A program made the position numbers and the translations under genes. Shown one piece after another: positions 30,169 through 41,326 of a DNA stretch of 64,000 nucleotides. The stretch is taken from assembly GCF_021535045.1 (NCBI RefSeq), contig NZ_CP091056.1, positions 2,108,001-2,172,000 on the forward strand, in the 5' to 3' direction. The stretch comes from Ornithinimicrobium sp. INDO-MA30-4 (lineage in GTDB: Bacteria > Actinomycetota > Actinomycetes > Actinomycetales > Dermatophilaceae). The notes under the pieces are model-generated. The model was not told the origin of the DNA, did not search any database, and was given only the letters and a program-made list of their open reading frames with translations. Position 1 is the first letter of the stretch. Each line of letters begins with the position of its first letter.

Positions 30169-32505
30169 CTAGCCGCCGTCGCCAGCATTGCCGCCGGAGT
30201 TGCCTCCTGCGTTGCCGCCGGAGTTGCCGTTTTCGCCGGAGTTGCCTCCCGCGTTCCCGCCGCCTTCGTTCCCGCCGCCAGGATCAACGGGGGTTGTGGG
30301 CTCGGGCGCGGGTGCTGGCTCAGGTTCCGGAGCAGGCTCAGGCTCGGGGGCGGGCTCTTCCGTGGTCGGCTCGGGGGCCGGTTCCTCCGTGGTCGGCTCT
30401 TCCGTGGTGGGTTCCTCGGTGGTCGGCTCCTCGGTGGTCGGCTCTTCCGTGGTGGGTTCCTCGGTAGTCGGCTCCTCGGTGGTCGGCTCCGGAGCGGGCT
30501 CAGGCTCGGGGGCCGGAGGAGCGACGCCATTGCCTTCGTTGTCCTGATAGCCATCGTTCACACCGACGCGAGCCGGGAACTCCAGCACCTCTTCGCCATC
30601 AAGGGCGAGGCGCATGAACTCACCCCAGATCGCGACTGGGAAGGAGCCACCAGTGATCTGGTCAATGCCACCAATGTCCTGCATTGACTCGGTGCCATCG
30701 CCGCGAATCATCAAGACAGTCGACTGCAACTGCGGGGTGAATCCGCTGAACCACGCTGACTTGTTGTTTTCACTGGTGCCCGACTTGCCGGCTGCGGGGC
30801 GACCAAGATCGCCTGCGCCGGTGCCTGAACCTTCGGTGACGACGCTGGTCATGGCGTCCGTGACGTCAGCTGCGATGTCGGCATCAATGGCTGACTCAGT
30901 CTGCGGGTCTGCCGTGTAGTCGTAGATACCGTTGGTGCTCGACACGTCGCGCACCAGGTAGGTGTCGGCCAACTCGCCCTCGGCTGCGATCGCAGCGTAG
31001 GCGTTGGCCATCTCCACCATTCGCGGCGAGGCCGTGCCCAGCACGTTAGCGAGGTCATCGGTCAAACCGGTGGTGTCTTCGGGCAGACCCAGATCAAGGG
31101 CTGCCTGCCGAGTGGCATCTGCACCAATATCGGCGTTCAACTGCGCATACACCGTGTTGACGGAGTTGGCCGTAGCCCGCACCAAGTTGATGTTGCCGAA
31201 CGACTCGTTCTTGAAGTTGTTGACCTCGTACGGTTCCGCAGCGTTCGGGTCGCCGATGATCTGCGGTGAATTGCCGTTATACGTGTCATACGTGCTGGTG
31301 GTCTGCTCCAACGCGGCAACCAACGTGAAGACCTTGAACAAGGAACCGGCCTGAGCCTGGGTGTCCGTTGTCATGTTGAACTGCTCGGTCTGGTAGTCCG
31401 CACCGCCATACATGGCTGTGATGGCACCGTCACCGGGCACGACCGAAATCAGACCAACTTTCAACTCAGAAGCGTCCTCGGTCTGAGGCATCTCCTGAGC
31501 GATGGCTTGTTCGGCGGCTTCCTGGTGCTCTAGCTCAATGGTGCTGGTGATCCGCAACCCACCGCGGTCGATGTCAGTCTCGGGAATCTCAAGATCGTTA
31601 ATCAACTCAAGCTTGAGTGCCTGAGCGATGTAACCGGAGGTGCCTTGCGTAGCTGTGGTCTCTTCCGGGTCCTGAATCTCGGGGAAGGAGGCGCTGTCTG
31701 CGGCTGCTTCATCGATCCAGCCCTGCTCCAACATGCCAGAGATGACGTAGTCGAAGCGCTCCTGCGCCCGCTCTTGGTTTTCTTCGCCCAGGGCCGGGTC
31801 AAACAACGACGGAGCGTTGGTCACGGAGGCCAGGAAGGCGCCCTCAGACAGCGTCAGGTCGCTCGCGTCCTTGCCAAAGTAGGCCTGCGAGGCGGTCTGA
31901 ATGCCGTAGGCACCGCGACCGTAATAGATCGTGTTGAGGTAGTTGCCGAGCAACTCATCCTTGGTCTGCTCATTGTCGATCTTGACCGAGATCATCAACT
32001 CTTTGAACTTACGCGTGTAACTCTGCTCGGAGGTGAGGTAGTAGTTCTTCACGTACTGTTGCGTGATCGTTGAACCACCAGAAGTCGAGTCTGAAGTGAA
32101 GTTGTTGTACGCCGCACGGACCGTGCCGGTGATCGAAACACCCTGGTTTTCGTAGAACGAACGGTCCTCAGCAGATAGCATCGCCTTCTGCGCAGTGTCG
32201 GGAATCTCACTCAACGGGATGGATTCTCGGTCGTTGCCACCCGTGAATCGGGCCAACTCGGTCTCACCATCGGCGTAGTAGATGATGGAGCTCTCAGAGG
32301 TTGCGAACTCATTCGGGTCCGGGATGTCGGTGGCGGAGTACGCCAAGAAAACCGCGCCTGCCCCCAAGATCAACCCGACGAAACCGAGGCCAATAAACCA
32401 CAGCAGCAGCCTCTTGGGCAGGGATTTCTTGTGCTTTTGCGCCTTCTTGGCGCTGGCTCGAGTCTGCGGTGGCTTGGTAGAGCCATTCTGTGAACGCCGG
32501 CTCAC
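30169..32505 (-). CDS. ponA: Class A penicillin-binding protein (glycosyltransferase/transpeptidase)
   Basis: A bifunctional cell-wall synthase of 778 residues with an N-terminal anchor (LLLWFIGLGFVGLILGAGAV). The GT51 domain has MLSAEDRSFYENQGVS (catalytic Glu) and GGSTITQQYVKNYYL. The transpeptidase motifs are SLFK (SxxK), SVN (SxN) and KSGTSE (KSG). The C-terminal about 110 residues are a Pro/Glu/Thr repeat (EEPTT units) followed by a Gly/Asn-rich tail, probably wall-spanning. GTG 32505 follows AGGAGG. A PadR gene diverges upstream, as in many actinobacteria. Confidence 0.96.
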   Translation of the reverse strand: MSRRSQNGSTKPPQTRASAKKAQKHKKSLPKRLLLWFIGLGFVGLILGAGAVFLAYSATDIPDPNEFATSESSIIYYADGETELARFTGGNDRESIPLSEIPDTAQKAMLSAEDRSFYENQGVSITGTVRAAYNNFTSDSTSGGSTITQQYVKNYYLTSEQSYTRKFKELMISVKIDNEQTKDELLGNYLNTIYYGRGAYGIQTASQAYFGKDASDLTLSEGAFLASVTNAPSLFDPALGEENQERAQERFDYVISGMLEQGWIDEAAADSASFPEIQDPEETTATQGTSGYIAQALKLELINDLEIPETDIDRGGLRITSTIELEHQEAAEQAIAQEMPQTEDASELKVGLISVVPGDGAITAMYGGADYQTEQFNMTTDTQAQAGSLFKVFTLVAALEQTTSTYDTYNGNSPQIIGDPNAAEPYEVNNFKNESFGNINLVRATANSVNTVYAQLNADIGADATRQAALDLGLPEDTTGLTDDLANVLGTASPRMVEMANAYAAIAAEGELADTYLVRDVSSTNGIYDYTADPQTESAIDADIAADVTDAMTSVVTEGSGTGAGDLGRPAAGKSGTSENNKSAWFSGFTPQLQSTVLMIRGDGTESMQDIGGIDQITGGSFPVAIWGEFMRLALDGEEVLEFPARVGVNDGYQDNEGNGVAPPAPEPEPAPEPTTEEPTTEEPTTEEPTTEEPTTEEPTTEEPTTEEPAPEPTTEEPAPEPEPAPEPEPAPAPEPTTPVDPGGGNEGGGNAGGNSGENGNSGGNAGGNSGGNAGDGG

Positions 32506-32652
32506 GCGGGTCCTCCTGTGTCGGCGGTAATTCGGTCAAGGCAATAGCCCGATTTATGAGTCTACGCGGATCACCTGTGCATTCGTCATAAATGTATCGA
32601 TGCGATATATTCGAGCAGTTGTCTTCATCCACTACTGCCCGGGAGACCTGAC

Positions 32653-33236
32653 TTGAGTCGTCGTTCAGACATGCTCGAATTGGCGATTCTTGGGCTGCTG
32701 CAGGACACCGAGATGCACGGCTACGAACTTCGCAAGGAAGTTCACCGAGTGCTCGGCCCCGTGCGCGCCCTGTCATACGGGACGCTCTATCCGCGGCTGC
32801 GCCTGATGGTGGATCGAGGTCACCTCATGGAGGTTGACCGTCCCGTTGCAGGTCGTCGAGCACGCATTACGTATGCCGTGACGCCCGCAGGTCGTGAGTA
32901 CTTTGAGTCACTGCTCACCAGCGCTGGCCCCAGCGCCTGGGAAGACGATGCTTTGCGGTGCACTTTGCCTTCTTTGGCCGCACCGACCGAACCGTGCGCT
33001 TGCGAATCCTGCAGGGTCGTTGCGCGCGGTTGGAGGAGCGGCTGGAGCAAGTGCGGGCCAATGGCCCGGCGCGGGCTGGCAGCGCTACTCAAGACAACTA
33101 CATCACCGAGTTGCACCGGCATGGTGTGGAATCCGCCGAAGCCGATCTTCGTTGGATCACCCGCATGATCGAAGCCGAGCAACTCACACACGATCGTGTT
33201 GCCACCCACCGTGGTGACACCCGGGACAAGGAGTAA
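32653..33236 (+). CDS. PadR-family transcriptional regulator (one frameshift)
   Basis: About 194 residues. The winged-helix PadR core reads LELAILGLLQDTEMHGYELR and LSYGTLYPRLRLMVDRGHL, with the wing RITYAVTPAGREYF. A shift near 32955 joins to the C-terminal coiled-coil (RLRILQGRCARLEERLEQVR). The start TTG 32653 is accepted for lack of a better codon. It is divergent from ponA and four bases upstream of ino1, so it probably regulates one or both. This gene order is conserved in actinobacteria. Confidence 0.9.
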
Positions 33237-33239
33237 TCA

Positions 33240-34336
33240 ATGGGATCTGTGCGCGTCGCCGTTGTCGGCGTTGGTAACTGCGCCAGTTCGCTGGTGCAAG
33301 GTGTGGAGTACTACAAGGACGCCGACCCTACGGCGGTCGTCCCGGGCTTGATGCACGTTGAGTTCGGTGAGTACCACGTCCGTGACGTTGAATTCGTCGC
33401 TGCGTTCGATGTGGACGCCAAGAAGGTCGGTTTCGACCTGGCCGAGGCCATTGGCTCCAGCGAAAACAACACCATCAAGATTGCCGATGTCCCGCCGACA
33501 GGTGTGTCCGTGCAGCGTGGTCCGACCTTGGATGGCATGGGTCGCTACTACTCCGAGACCATTGAAGAGTCTGAGCGCGAGCCGGTCGACGTCGTCGCAG
33601 CGCTGAAGGAATCTGGCGCCGATGTGATGGTGTCCTACTTGCCTGTTGGCTCCGAAGAGGCTGACAAGTTCTACGCCCAGTGCGCACTCGACGCCGGTGT
33701 GGCTTTCGTCAACGCCTTGCCCGTCTTCATCGCTTCCGACCCGGTCTGGGCCGCCAAGTTCGAAGAGGCCGGTGTCCCGATCATCGGTGACGACATCAAG
33801 TCGCAGGTCGGCGCCACCATCACCCACCGCGTGATGGCTCGCTTGTTTGAAGAGCGTGGCGTGGCTTTGGACCGCACCTACCAGCTCAATGTTGGCGGCA
33901 ACATGGACTTCAAGAACATGCTCGAGCGTGAGCGCTTGGAGTCCAAGAAGACCTCCAAGACGCAGGCCGTGACCTCGAACATTGAGAAGGACCTCGGCGC
34001 TCGCAACGTGCACATTGGTCCTAGCGACTACGTGCAGTGGCTGGATGACCGCAAGTGGGCCTATGTCCGCCTTGAAGGCCGCGCTTTCGGTGACGTCCCG
34101 TTGAACCTGGAATACAAACTTGAGGTCTGGGACTCCCCGAACTCCGCTGGCATCATCATCGACGCCCTGCGCGCCGCCAAGATCGCCAAGGACCGTGGCC
34201 TCGGTGGCCCGATCCTGTCGGCGTCGTCTTACCTGATGAAGTCGCCCCGCAGCAGCTGCCCGACTCCGAGGGTCGCGCAGCCGTGGAGGCCTTCATCCGT
34301 GGTGAAGACCCAGCAACCGTGGCCGCAGCCAACTAG
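33240..34336 (+). CDS. ino1: Inositol-3-phosphate synthase (3'-end frameshift)
   Basis: Converts glucose-6-phosphate to inositol-3-phosphate, the precursor of phosphatidylinositol and mycothiol. The N-terminal Rossmann motif is [16 protein letters not shown]. Other conserved segments are [35 protein letters not shown] and [12 protein letters not shown]. About 365 residues. Near 34245 one base is lost: the family C terminus ([20 protein letters not shown]) is read in the next frame and ends at TAG 34334-34336. It is likely co-transcribed with PadR. Confidence 0.96.
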
Positions 34337-34360
34337 GACTGCCACGTAAGCACTTCTTCA

Positions 34361-34403
34361 AGCGCGGGTGTGCCGGAACTAAAGTTTCCGTCATACCCGC
34401 GCT
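34361..34403 (+). terminator. Terminator hairpin after ino1
   Basis: AGCGCGGGT (34361-34369) pairs with ACCCGCGCT (34395-34403), with a further CGGAA/TTCCG inner helix. It closes the padR-ino1 unit. The rest of 34404-34547 shows no gene. Confidence 0.75.
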
Positions 34404-34547
34404 AGCCGCGAATGCTGACCCGATCCCAGCAGATCCACCGGACCCGTTTAATGAGGGTCCGACGCTGGATATGTTGCCCCTGTCCTCTCCGCCCCGCGCG
34501 CCGCTGACGCCAGGCCGTGCGACCTGGGAGTCAGCGGCTTTCCCCGC

Positions 34548-35252
34548 TTGGGCAATGCTCGGTGCACTACAGTGCCGATTGTGCACAGTTCCGTCCTCGT
34601 GAGAGGACCAGCCACCCGTGTGATGCTGGTCGCTCAGCAGCCTTCGCTGGCCGTCGTCAAAGAACAGATGAGCCAGTGGAGTGCTTGTGCGCCAACGCAT
34701 TTCAGCGTTTGGGTGAGTGGAGATGGCGCTGATGAGTTGGGGGAAATCGAGGGAGCAGAAGTTTTCTGGGTTGCTCGGCCTTCCAGCCTGACCCGCGTCA
34801 TCAGCCGCCCTTCACGTAGTCCTAGGGGATGGGCCAAGCAGCTAGGCGGCGACGAGGTTTGGCGAAATGCGGTGGCCCAAAGCGATGTCATTGTCGGACT
34901 CGATAAGGTGTCCCAACGCGCGCTCGCGCTGATCGACACGGCGGCGACGGTGCTTTCGGTCTCAGCGATAGGCGAGACATCGCGGGCAACGCTGAACGCC
35001 TGGACTGAGTGTCTGGAACAGGCAACCTCCGTCTTGAGCGACACCCACCTTTCTGCGATCAAGGTAGAAGCGACGCGTTCAGCCCTGCAGACCCTCGACA
35101 CCTTGGACCTCGCCGCAGCCCCAGCCGCATTAGCTCCGTGGCGCGAGATGGCCCTGTTGGCTGAGGCCCTCTGCAGATATTTGCCTGCAACGCAGGCAGG
35201 TGTGGCTTTGGATCGGGTTAAAGCCAATGCCGCGCAGGGCCCGCCTGGGTGA
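34548..35252 (+). CDS. Unknown protein coupled to a glycosyltransferase
   Basis: Up to 234 residues; ATG 34623 (MLVAQQPSLAVVKEQM) is the likelier start. It looks like a degenerate Rossmann/glycosyltransferase N-terminal domain (FSVWVSGDGADELGEIEGAE ... DVIVGLDKVSQRALAL), then helices. It ends in a GTGA overlap with the downstream glycosyltransferase, so the two may form one complex or be one gene split by a frameshift. No catalytic motif is visible. Confidence 0.5.
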   Translation: MGNARCTTVPIVHSSVLVRGPATRVMLVAQQPSLAVVKEQMSQWSACAPTHFSVWVSGDGADELGEIEGAEVFWVARPSSLTRVISRPSRSPRGWAKQLGGDEVWRNAVAQSDVIVGLDKVSQRALALIDTAATVLSVSAIGETSRATLNAWTECLEQATSVLSDTHLSAIKVEATRSALQTLDTLDLAAAPAALAPWREMALLAEALCRYLPATQAGVALDRVKANAAQGPPG

Positions 35253-36694
35253 TCGAGACTCTGGAGGCCTGGCAGACCGTGCTGCGCTGGAAGTCCGAGA
35301 ACCCGCCGAGCGACCAAGAGTCGGACCAACAAAGCAGTGCTCTGCTCGCGACGGCCGATTGCCAACTGCCACGAGATCCCGCTCTCGCGATCATCCTGAC
35401 CGCCGCAGCCATGGAGCTCATCTTCCACCGCTCGCGAACTGCGGAAGTCGACGAGTCGCCTTTAGTCAGCGATACCGCGCGCCATTTGGCCGCGTTGCGC
35501 TCTTCACACACGTGGACGCGCTTGGGCGATGAATCACGTCCACGACCTGGAGCCGCCAAGGTCCGGGGAAGACGTGTGTCCCCAGGTAAGCTTCGGCTGC
35601 TGGTGATGCCTGGTGCCTACGGCCAGTTCCATCAGGATGTCGTTAACGCTGTGGGTGGTTTCGCCAGCATCCAGGTTGCCAAAACTCTGAGCTTTCGCGA
35701 TTTCACCAAGCGCCGTCCCAGCTCGAGCGACTTGCTGCTGCTGGATGCGATGCGGCAAGGCAGGGTCGATCTGGCTGAGCAGACCATTGACGGGGAGCCT
35801 GTCGATGACCCACTGCTTGCCCGGTATGTCGCTGCCCTCGCTCATCTGGCCAAGCTGTTGCGCCGTCGCGACGTCGTCCTGGGCGACTGGGGAGATGCCG
35901 CGACCATGTGGGCCTCCCACCTGCGCCCTAAGGGCACGCGCTATGTCACCCGCCTGCACAGCCTCGACTTGCTCGACCCATGGATCCACTTGATCGACTG
36001 GCGTGGAGTCGACGCAGTTGCTGTCGCAAATCCGTCCATGGGGTCATTGTTCACGCAATTGGTGGGGGATCGGACAAAGAGCAAACGACCCCAGGTAGTG
36101 CAGCCCTACCGCCCCGACCTCAGCGAAGAGCCAGCACCCAAGACTGCCGGTGCTAGCGGCAATCTGGGGATGGTCGGTTGGGGACGCAAGGTGAAGCACG
36201 TCGACTTTGCTCTTGACCTGCTTGAGCGCGACCCTGCCCGCCGGCTGGTGCTGATTGGCCCGGGCTTTGATGTGAATAGTGATAGGGACGCGTGCACCTA
36301 TCAGGCGCAGGTGCAACACCGCATAGCGACGCTGGGTGATCGTGTGCAGGTGGTGGGCCAGACCTCAGATGTGCGCTCACACCTTGCCGATATCGGCTTC
36401 ATCATCAGTTCCAGCACCCGTGAGGGGTGGCATCTAGGTTTGATTGAGGGCGCAGCCTCAGGGTCGGTGCCCATCGTGCGCGACTGGCCTTTGCTAGACA
36501 CCCACGGCGGTGCCGCCCAGTTTTACCCCGCTGAGTGGGTGGTGAACGATGTCGCCGAAGCCGACAAGCGCATACGTGAAGTGGTGGAGTCGGGTTGGGA
36601 GCAGGCTAGCGGCCTGGCGCGTGAGCAGGCACTTGCCCACTTTGACCATTCCGCGACCCGAGATCGGCTCTTGCAAGTGGTCATGCGCCGCTGA
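35249..36694 (+). CDS. GT4-like glycosyltransferase
   Basis: A 481-residue protein. The N-terminal about 110 residues are helical. The GT-B core shows LRLLVMPGAYGQFHQD, RYVTRLHSLDLLDPWI, then GNLGMVGWGRKVKHVDFALD and RLVLIGPGFDV. The family's donor-site segment is FIISSSTREGWHLGLIEGAA (E-x7-E-like). It transfers an activated sugar to a growing glycan in the cytosol. It opens the surface-polysaccharide island. Confidence 0.8.
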   Translation: MIETLEAWQTVLRWKSENPPSDQESDQQSSALLATADCQLPRDPALAIILTAAAMELIFHRSRTAEVDESPLVSDTARHLAALRSSHTWTRLGDESRPRPGAAKVRGRRVSPGKLRLLVMPGAYGQFHQDVVNAVGGFASIQVAKTLSFRDFTKRRPSSSDLLLLDAMRQGRVDLAEQTIDGEPVDDPLLARYVAALAHLAKLLRRRDVVLGDWGDAATMWASHLRPKGTRYVTRLHSLDLLDPWIHLIDWRGVDAVAVANPSMGSLFTQLVGDRTKSKRPQVVQPYRPDLSEEPAPKTAGASGNLGMVGWGRKVKHVDFALDLLERDPARRLVLIGPGFDVNSDRDACTYQAQVQHRIATLGDRVQVVGQTSDVRSHLADIGFIISSSTREGWHLGLIEGAASGSVPIVRDWPLLDTHGGAAQFYPAEWVVNDVAEADKRIREVVESGWEQASGLAREQALAHFDHSATRDRLLQVVMRR

Positions 36695-36731
36695 TGCCCT
36701 AGCTTCGGCAGGCATGAGAAACTAACTGGTT

Positions 36732-38803
36732 GTGAGCACCGAAACCGCCCCACCGCCCCGGCGCTTTAGACGCGATATCGAGGGTTTGCGTGCCCTGGCG
36801 GTTGTCTTCGTCTTGATTCACCACGCAAGCGCATCACTGTTGCCCGGCGGGTTCATCGGCGTGGACATGTTCTTCGTCGTTTCGGGTTTCGTCATCACGA
36901 CCCAACTGGTCAGCGAAGTGGAACGCACTGGAACGGTCAACCTTCCAGGTTTTTATGCTCGGCGAGCAAAACGCCTTCTGCCCGCTGCGGCCATGGTGCT
37001 GGTCTTCACCGCCATCGTCAGTTGGCTCTTTGCTTCGCGCATTCAGTGGTCTCTGATTGGCACCGATATCGCCGCGTCGGCCCTGTATGTCGTCAACTGG
37101 GTTTTCGCTGCCCGCTCCGTCGACTATTTGGCTGAGGACGTCGAGCCCTCACCCGTCCAGCACTTTTGGTCGCTAGCGGTTGAAGAACAGTTCTATGTGA
37201 TCTGGCCGCTGCTGATCATTGGCTTGGCACTGGTGAGCCGTTGGCTGGTGCGGCGAAGTGAGGCCGCTGGCGAGTTCCGGTTGCCGCTACGGGGCACGTT
37301 GGCCATTGGCCTGCTCGCGCTTGTCGTTGTGCCTTCGCTGACCTGGGGCATCTACTACACGATGGCGTCGCCCGAGCGTGCCTACTTTGTCACGACGACT
37401 CGGCTCTGGGAGTTGGGTATCGGTGCGCTTGTTGCAGTCCTCGCCCCGACGTGGGATCGGTTGAGTCAGCGGGTTGGCGCCATCGTCGCGTGGCTCGGCT
37501 TGCTGCTGTTGTTTGTTGGCCTGGCACTCATCACTCTTGAAACTCCCTGGCCCGGAGCGGCAGCCTTGGCCCCGACGCTAGCGACCGCCTTGATCATCGT
37601 CGGTGGATTCAAGGCCGAAGAGCAAGGGCCGGTGCGCGTGCTGGGGCTTAGCCCCTGGTGTGGATTGGTGGGCTGTCTTACTCGTTGTATCTGTGGCACT
37701 GGCCGATTCTCTCCGCTGGCGTCTGGATCTGGGGCGATGCGGGCTTGCTGCAAGGCCTCGTGCTTGCTGCAGCCTCCGTGGTGCCGGCCTGGGCTGGATA
37801 TCACCTGGTGGAGAAGCGTTTCCGGTATTCGAAGGCGATGTCTGATTCCCCTCGATACGCACTTTCTATCGGCGCCAACTTCACCTTGTTGGGTGCTGTG
37901 GCTGGTTTAGTGTTGAGCGCCGCTGCTGTGGGCGCCCAGCAACAAGAAGTAACTCAGGTGGCGGAGGCCGACTTCGGTCTGGGCACTGGACCGGATGACA
38001 CCCCGCTGTTTCCAGTGATCACCCCTGACCCTGGTCAAGCAACTGCCGACGTGCCAGACGTGTACGCACGTGGGTGCCAGGTCGCAGTTGAGGACACCGA
38101 GGTCGTTCCGTGCTTGAGTGAGAGTGCCACGACGGGTGATATTTCGGTGGCGGTTGTTGGCGACTCCAAAATTGCTCAGTGGCTGCCGGCTCTCGATGCG
38201 ATTGCTGTTGAGCAGGGCTGGCAGTTGACGAGCTACACCAAGAGTGGTTGTGCGTTTAGTAGCGCCACACAAACCGTCGGCGACGACACCTACCCCGAGT
38301 GCGTGACTTGGAACGAGGAGCTTGAGGGGCTGTTGGTCGGAGCAGAACCTGACTTCATCGTGACGAGCGGGGTGGTTTCGCAAGCGGTGGACGGCGACGG
38401 CAAAAGCCAAGAGGCGATGAGCGCCGGGTATGTCGAGAAGTGGAACACTATGGGTGAACTGGGCATACCGGTGGTGGTCATCTCTGACACCCCGCAGCCG
38501 GAGCCAGGGGTTACTCCGTATGAGTGTGTGGCAGAGAATATGGACAACCCGAACGAGGCTTGCTCGTGGCCCTCCGATGGAGGCAGCGGTAGTGACACCC
38601 TCCTCGCTGCCGTTGACCAGGTGCCCACCGCGACATACCTCGATATGAATCAGTTCGTCTGCCAGCAGGACGTCTGTTCCCCGGTCTATCGAAACGTTCT
38701 GACCTACCGTCAGGGCTCGCACATCACCGTCACCTTCGTGGAGTTGCTGCGCGAGACTCTCGCCGATCAGCTGGTGCCGGCAGTTGAAGCGTCGTTGAGT
38801 TAG
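36732..38803 (+). CDS. Acyltransferase-3/SGNH membrane O-acyltransferase (one frameshift); intact paralogue of the disrupted gene
   Basis: About 690 residues. It starts GTG 36732 and reads RRDIEGLRALAVVFVLIHHA, GGFIGVDMFFVVSGFV, FYARRAKRLLPAA and HFWSLAVEEQFYVIWPLLI, then LSYSLYLWHWPILSAG. The frame shifts near 37655. The SGNH domain has VVGDSKIAQW in block I. At the last block it reads YRQGSHITVTF, where the usual DxxH aspartate is Gln. It adds acyl groups to exported sugars. It is collinear with the gene split by the transposon and nearly the same length. Confidence 0.9.
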
Positions 38804-38813
38804 GCGCTGCTGT

Positions 38814-40785
38814 CTAGCTGCCTGACACGTCCAACTGTGGCATCGCCTCGGCGACGGCTTCACGCTGATCCGCTGAGAGGTGGGGCGCAAAGACCCAACG
38901 CGGTCGCCGGCCAAACCAGTCGAAGCACACGTCTGAGGCGGCTAAGAGATCCAGTGGTGGCTCTCCGGCAGCAACCTCAAGAGGCGCAGGGGTGAGCCAC
39001 ATCTCGATGCTGCCAACGGTAACGGTGCAGTCGGCATGCCCGAGCAGCAATAGCGCGGCCGGGTCAGTGATGATCAAACGCCCAACCCTGGCCTGAGTCA
39101 GTCGAGTCAGGGGCGAGAGCCGGGAGTCTGACTGAACGATGTCCCACCATGCGGTATGCATGTCGGCCCGTTTGGCTCCGGCTCGCCCAAAGGCTTCTTG
39201 GTGCCACACGCCAATGCGTTGCTCAGCAGGAAGCGCTGCGAGCACATTGCGCACCGCTTCATCGATGCCGGACTTGTGGTTTGCCGTGCGGAAATCACCG
39301 AGCACTGCGACATCGAGATCGCGAGGGACCGGATGGCCAGGCAAATTTCGTACAAAACTGGTGGGCACGCCGATCGGGAGGTCATCGCCCAGTGTCGAAT
39401 CGGGAGTTTGTTCGGGGTGAGCCAGCAGCTCTCGATGCCAGGCCCGGTAGGCCCCTCGGAAGGCGTTGCGGTCCGGGGTGCTCCAACCGTAGGTGAAGTC
39501 GCCTCGAGACAGGCTCCCCATCCGAAGCCGAGTGATGGCTAGCGGCGTCCGGGTGTCGATCACTGGACCTGCCAACGCGACGAGGCGCTCGGCATACTCG
39601 GAGTCGGCGCCCTTACGCAGGGGCAAGAACGAGCCAATCTTGGCTAGAAGGAGCGTCGGAACATCAGGGACGAGGCGTTGTTGCGGATCGCCGGGTAGCC
39701 CAGCCACTGATGCGTCAGGTCATCTTTGGCGCGGACCGCGTCGCTGCGGGTAGCAGCGGCCTCGTCGGTGAAGGCGGCCACTTGATGCTCGATGCGTTGG
39801 GGGTGTGACCAGTCATCAGCGTCTTGGGTGGTCACATAGGTGCCCTTCGTGAGGGCTAGAGCCGCACGGCGTCCGATATAGCTGCCGCCATTGTGCTCCA
39901 TCTGCAACACCGAGACCCGTTCGTCCATCGCTTCCGCCTGGGCGATGACGTCTTGGAAGGCTGGGCCTGAGGCATCGTCGACAATGATGATCTCGAGGTT
40001 GCGGTAGGTCTGTTTGATGATCGAATCGACGGAGGTCAACAGGCCTTCATCGGGGCTGAAACAGGGAATGATCACCGTCACTAACTCACCCGTTGCGCGA
40101 CCAGCGACGGCGTCGGGGGCACTGAGGCGATCGAAGTAGTGCAGCGAGCCAAACTGCTCCTGCTGGGGGATCGCCAGCGGAGCCAGGCCAGCCTCGATGA
40201 AGGGGGCGGAGAGCGCTTTAACCCAGGTCTGCCAAGCATTGTTGTCAGGAGATTCAACCTGGGTTGGGTTTAACAAATCGACTTTCAGGTAGTCGGCGAC
40301 AACCCCGGAAGCTTGGTGAGGCTGGCCATCATGGCACTTAGCTCTTGGTTGCGCCCCACTAAAAACATCGCTTGGGCAGCGACCTGATGGTGGTTGGCGG
40401 GCAATTGGGCCCACGTGCCCTGAATCGACTCAAGCCAGGTATAGATCTCGGCTCCGGCAGCTAATTCGCGCTCAGTCCGGCCTCGTCCGCACCAGAGGAG
40501 CGCTAGGGAGGCCAACGCGCGGTGGTCCCAGCCGGCTGATCGGGGTGCTCGGCCTGCGCCCGGTCGCACGATTTCAAGCAAAGATTCAGCGGTATGCAGT
40601 CCATGGGTGGCCTGCATGGCTAGCCCATCGGTGCTAAGTTCAGTGCCGAAACGAAGCCCAACTTGAGCCACTGCATCGGGTGACTTCGCTGCTTGCGCAA
40701 CGAAAGTGGCCTTCGTCGCCGCCCCTGGTGCGGCAATGCCTCGGTTGAACCCAAACCACGATGCTGTGCTGTTGATGTCTCTCAC
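38814..40785 (-). CDS. Large family-2 glycosyltransferase (frameshifted)
   Basis: About 657 residues after two shifts near 40300 and 39660. A helical N-terminal region (about 170 residues) precedes a GT2 domain: VTVIIPCFSPDEGLLTSVDS, NLEIIIVDDASGP, then VTTQDADDWSHPQR with the DAD metal-binding motif. The C-terminal about 300 residues (FTYGWSTPDRNAFRGAYRAW ...) are shared in outline with the large transferase at 41327. It is transcribed against its neighbours and convergent with the acyltransferase. Confidence 0.8.
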
Positions 40786-40917
40786 CTCACGAAATGCGCC
40801 ACGACCATTTTCCTGCTTTTGCTCTGGCCAGGAGCCTACGCGGTATTGTGTGGTTGCTGAGAACGGATTTTATGCGCCCTCTCATGGGGGCCAATCACGC
40901 AGAACAGGAGTTGCCAC

Positions 40918-41256
40918 GTGCGATCCACATTGATGCTTGCCGTGCTGGTGGCCGGATCGCTAGCACTTTCTCTCGTCGCGATCTTTGCGGTGTCAGGTGA
41001 GCAATGGGTGCTAGCGGGCGTGGCATTTGCCGTTGTCCTCAATCTCATCTTGGTCGTTGCTTTGGACTCTTGGCGCCGGGTGCGCCAAATGCGTCGCTTC
41101 GTGCGACAAGAGGTCCGTCGCCTTGCTGTCACTGAGTCCAAAGAGATACCTGGGCCAACGGTGGCCGATGTTGATGTGGTGGGTTCGGTCCGTCTCATGC
41201 AGGCGCAGTATGTCGGTCGGCTGGACCGGATGCAGGCCAGCTTGACCAGGCAGTAA
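40918..41256 (+). CDS. Small two-helix membrane protein
   Basis: A 112-residue protein. Helices lie at about residues 5-25 (LMLAVLVAGSLALSLVAIFA) and 31-48 (VLAGVAFAVVLNLILVVA), followed by a basic cytoplasmic coil (RRVRQMRRFVRQEVRRLAV). GTG 40918 is preceded by AGGAG. Possibly a scaffold for the glycosyltransferase downstream; no family is recognised. Confidence 0.6.
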   Translation: MRSTLMLAVLVAGSLALSLVAIFAVSGEQWVLAGVAFAVVLNLILVVALDSWRRVRQMRRFVRQEVRRLAVTESKEIPGPTVADVDVVGSVRLMQAQYVGRLDRMQASLTRQ

Positions 41257-41326
41257 GGCAACTAGAAGCCAGCGCATCAGCCAACGCTCCTGCCGATCAG
41301 CGGACCCAGCACAACGCTCACGCTCA

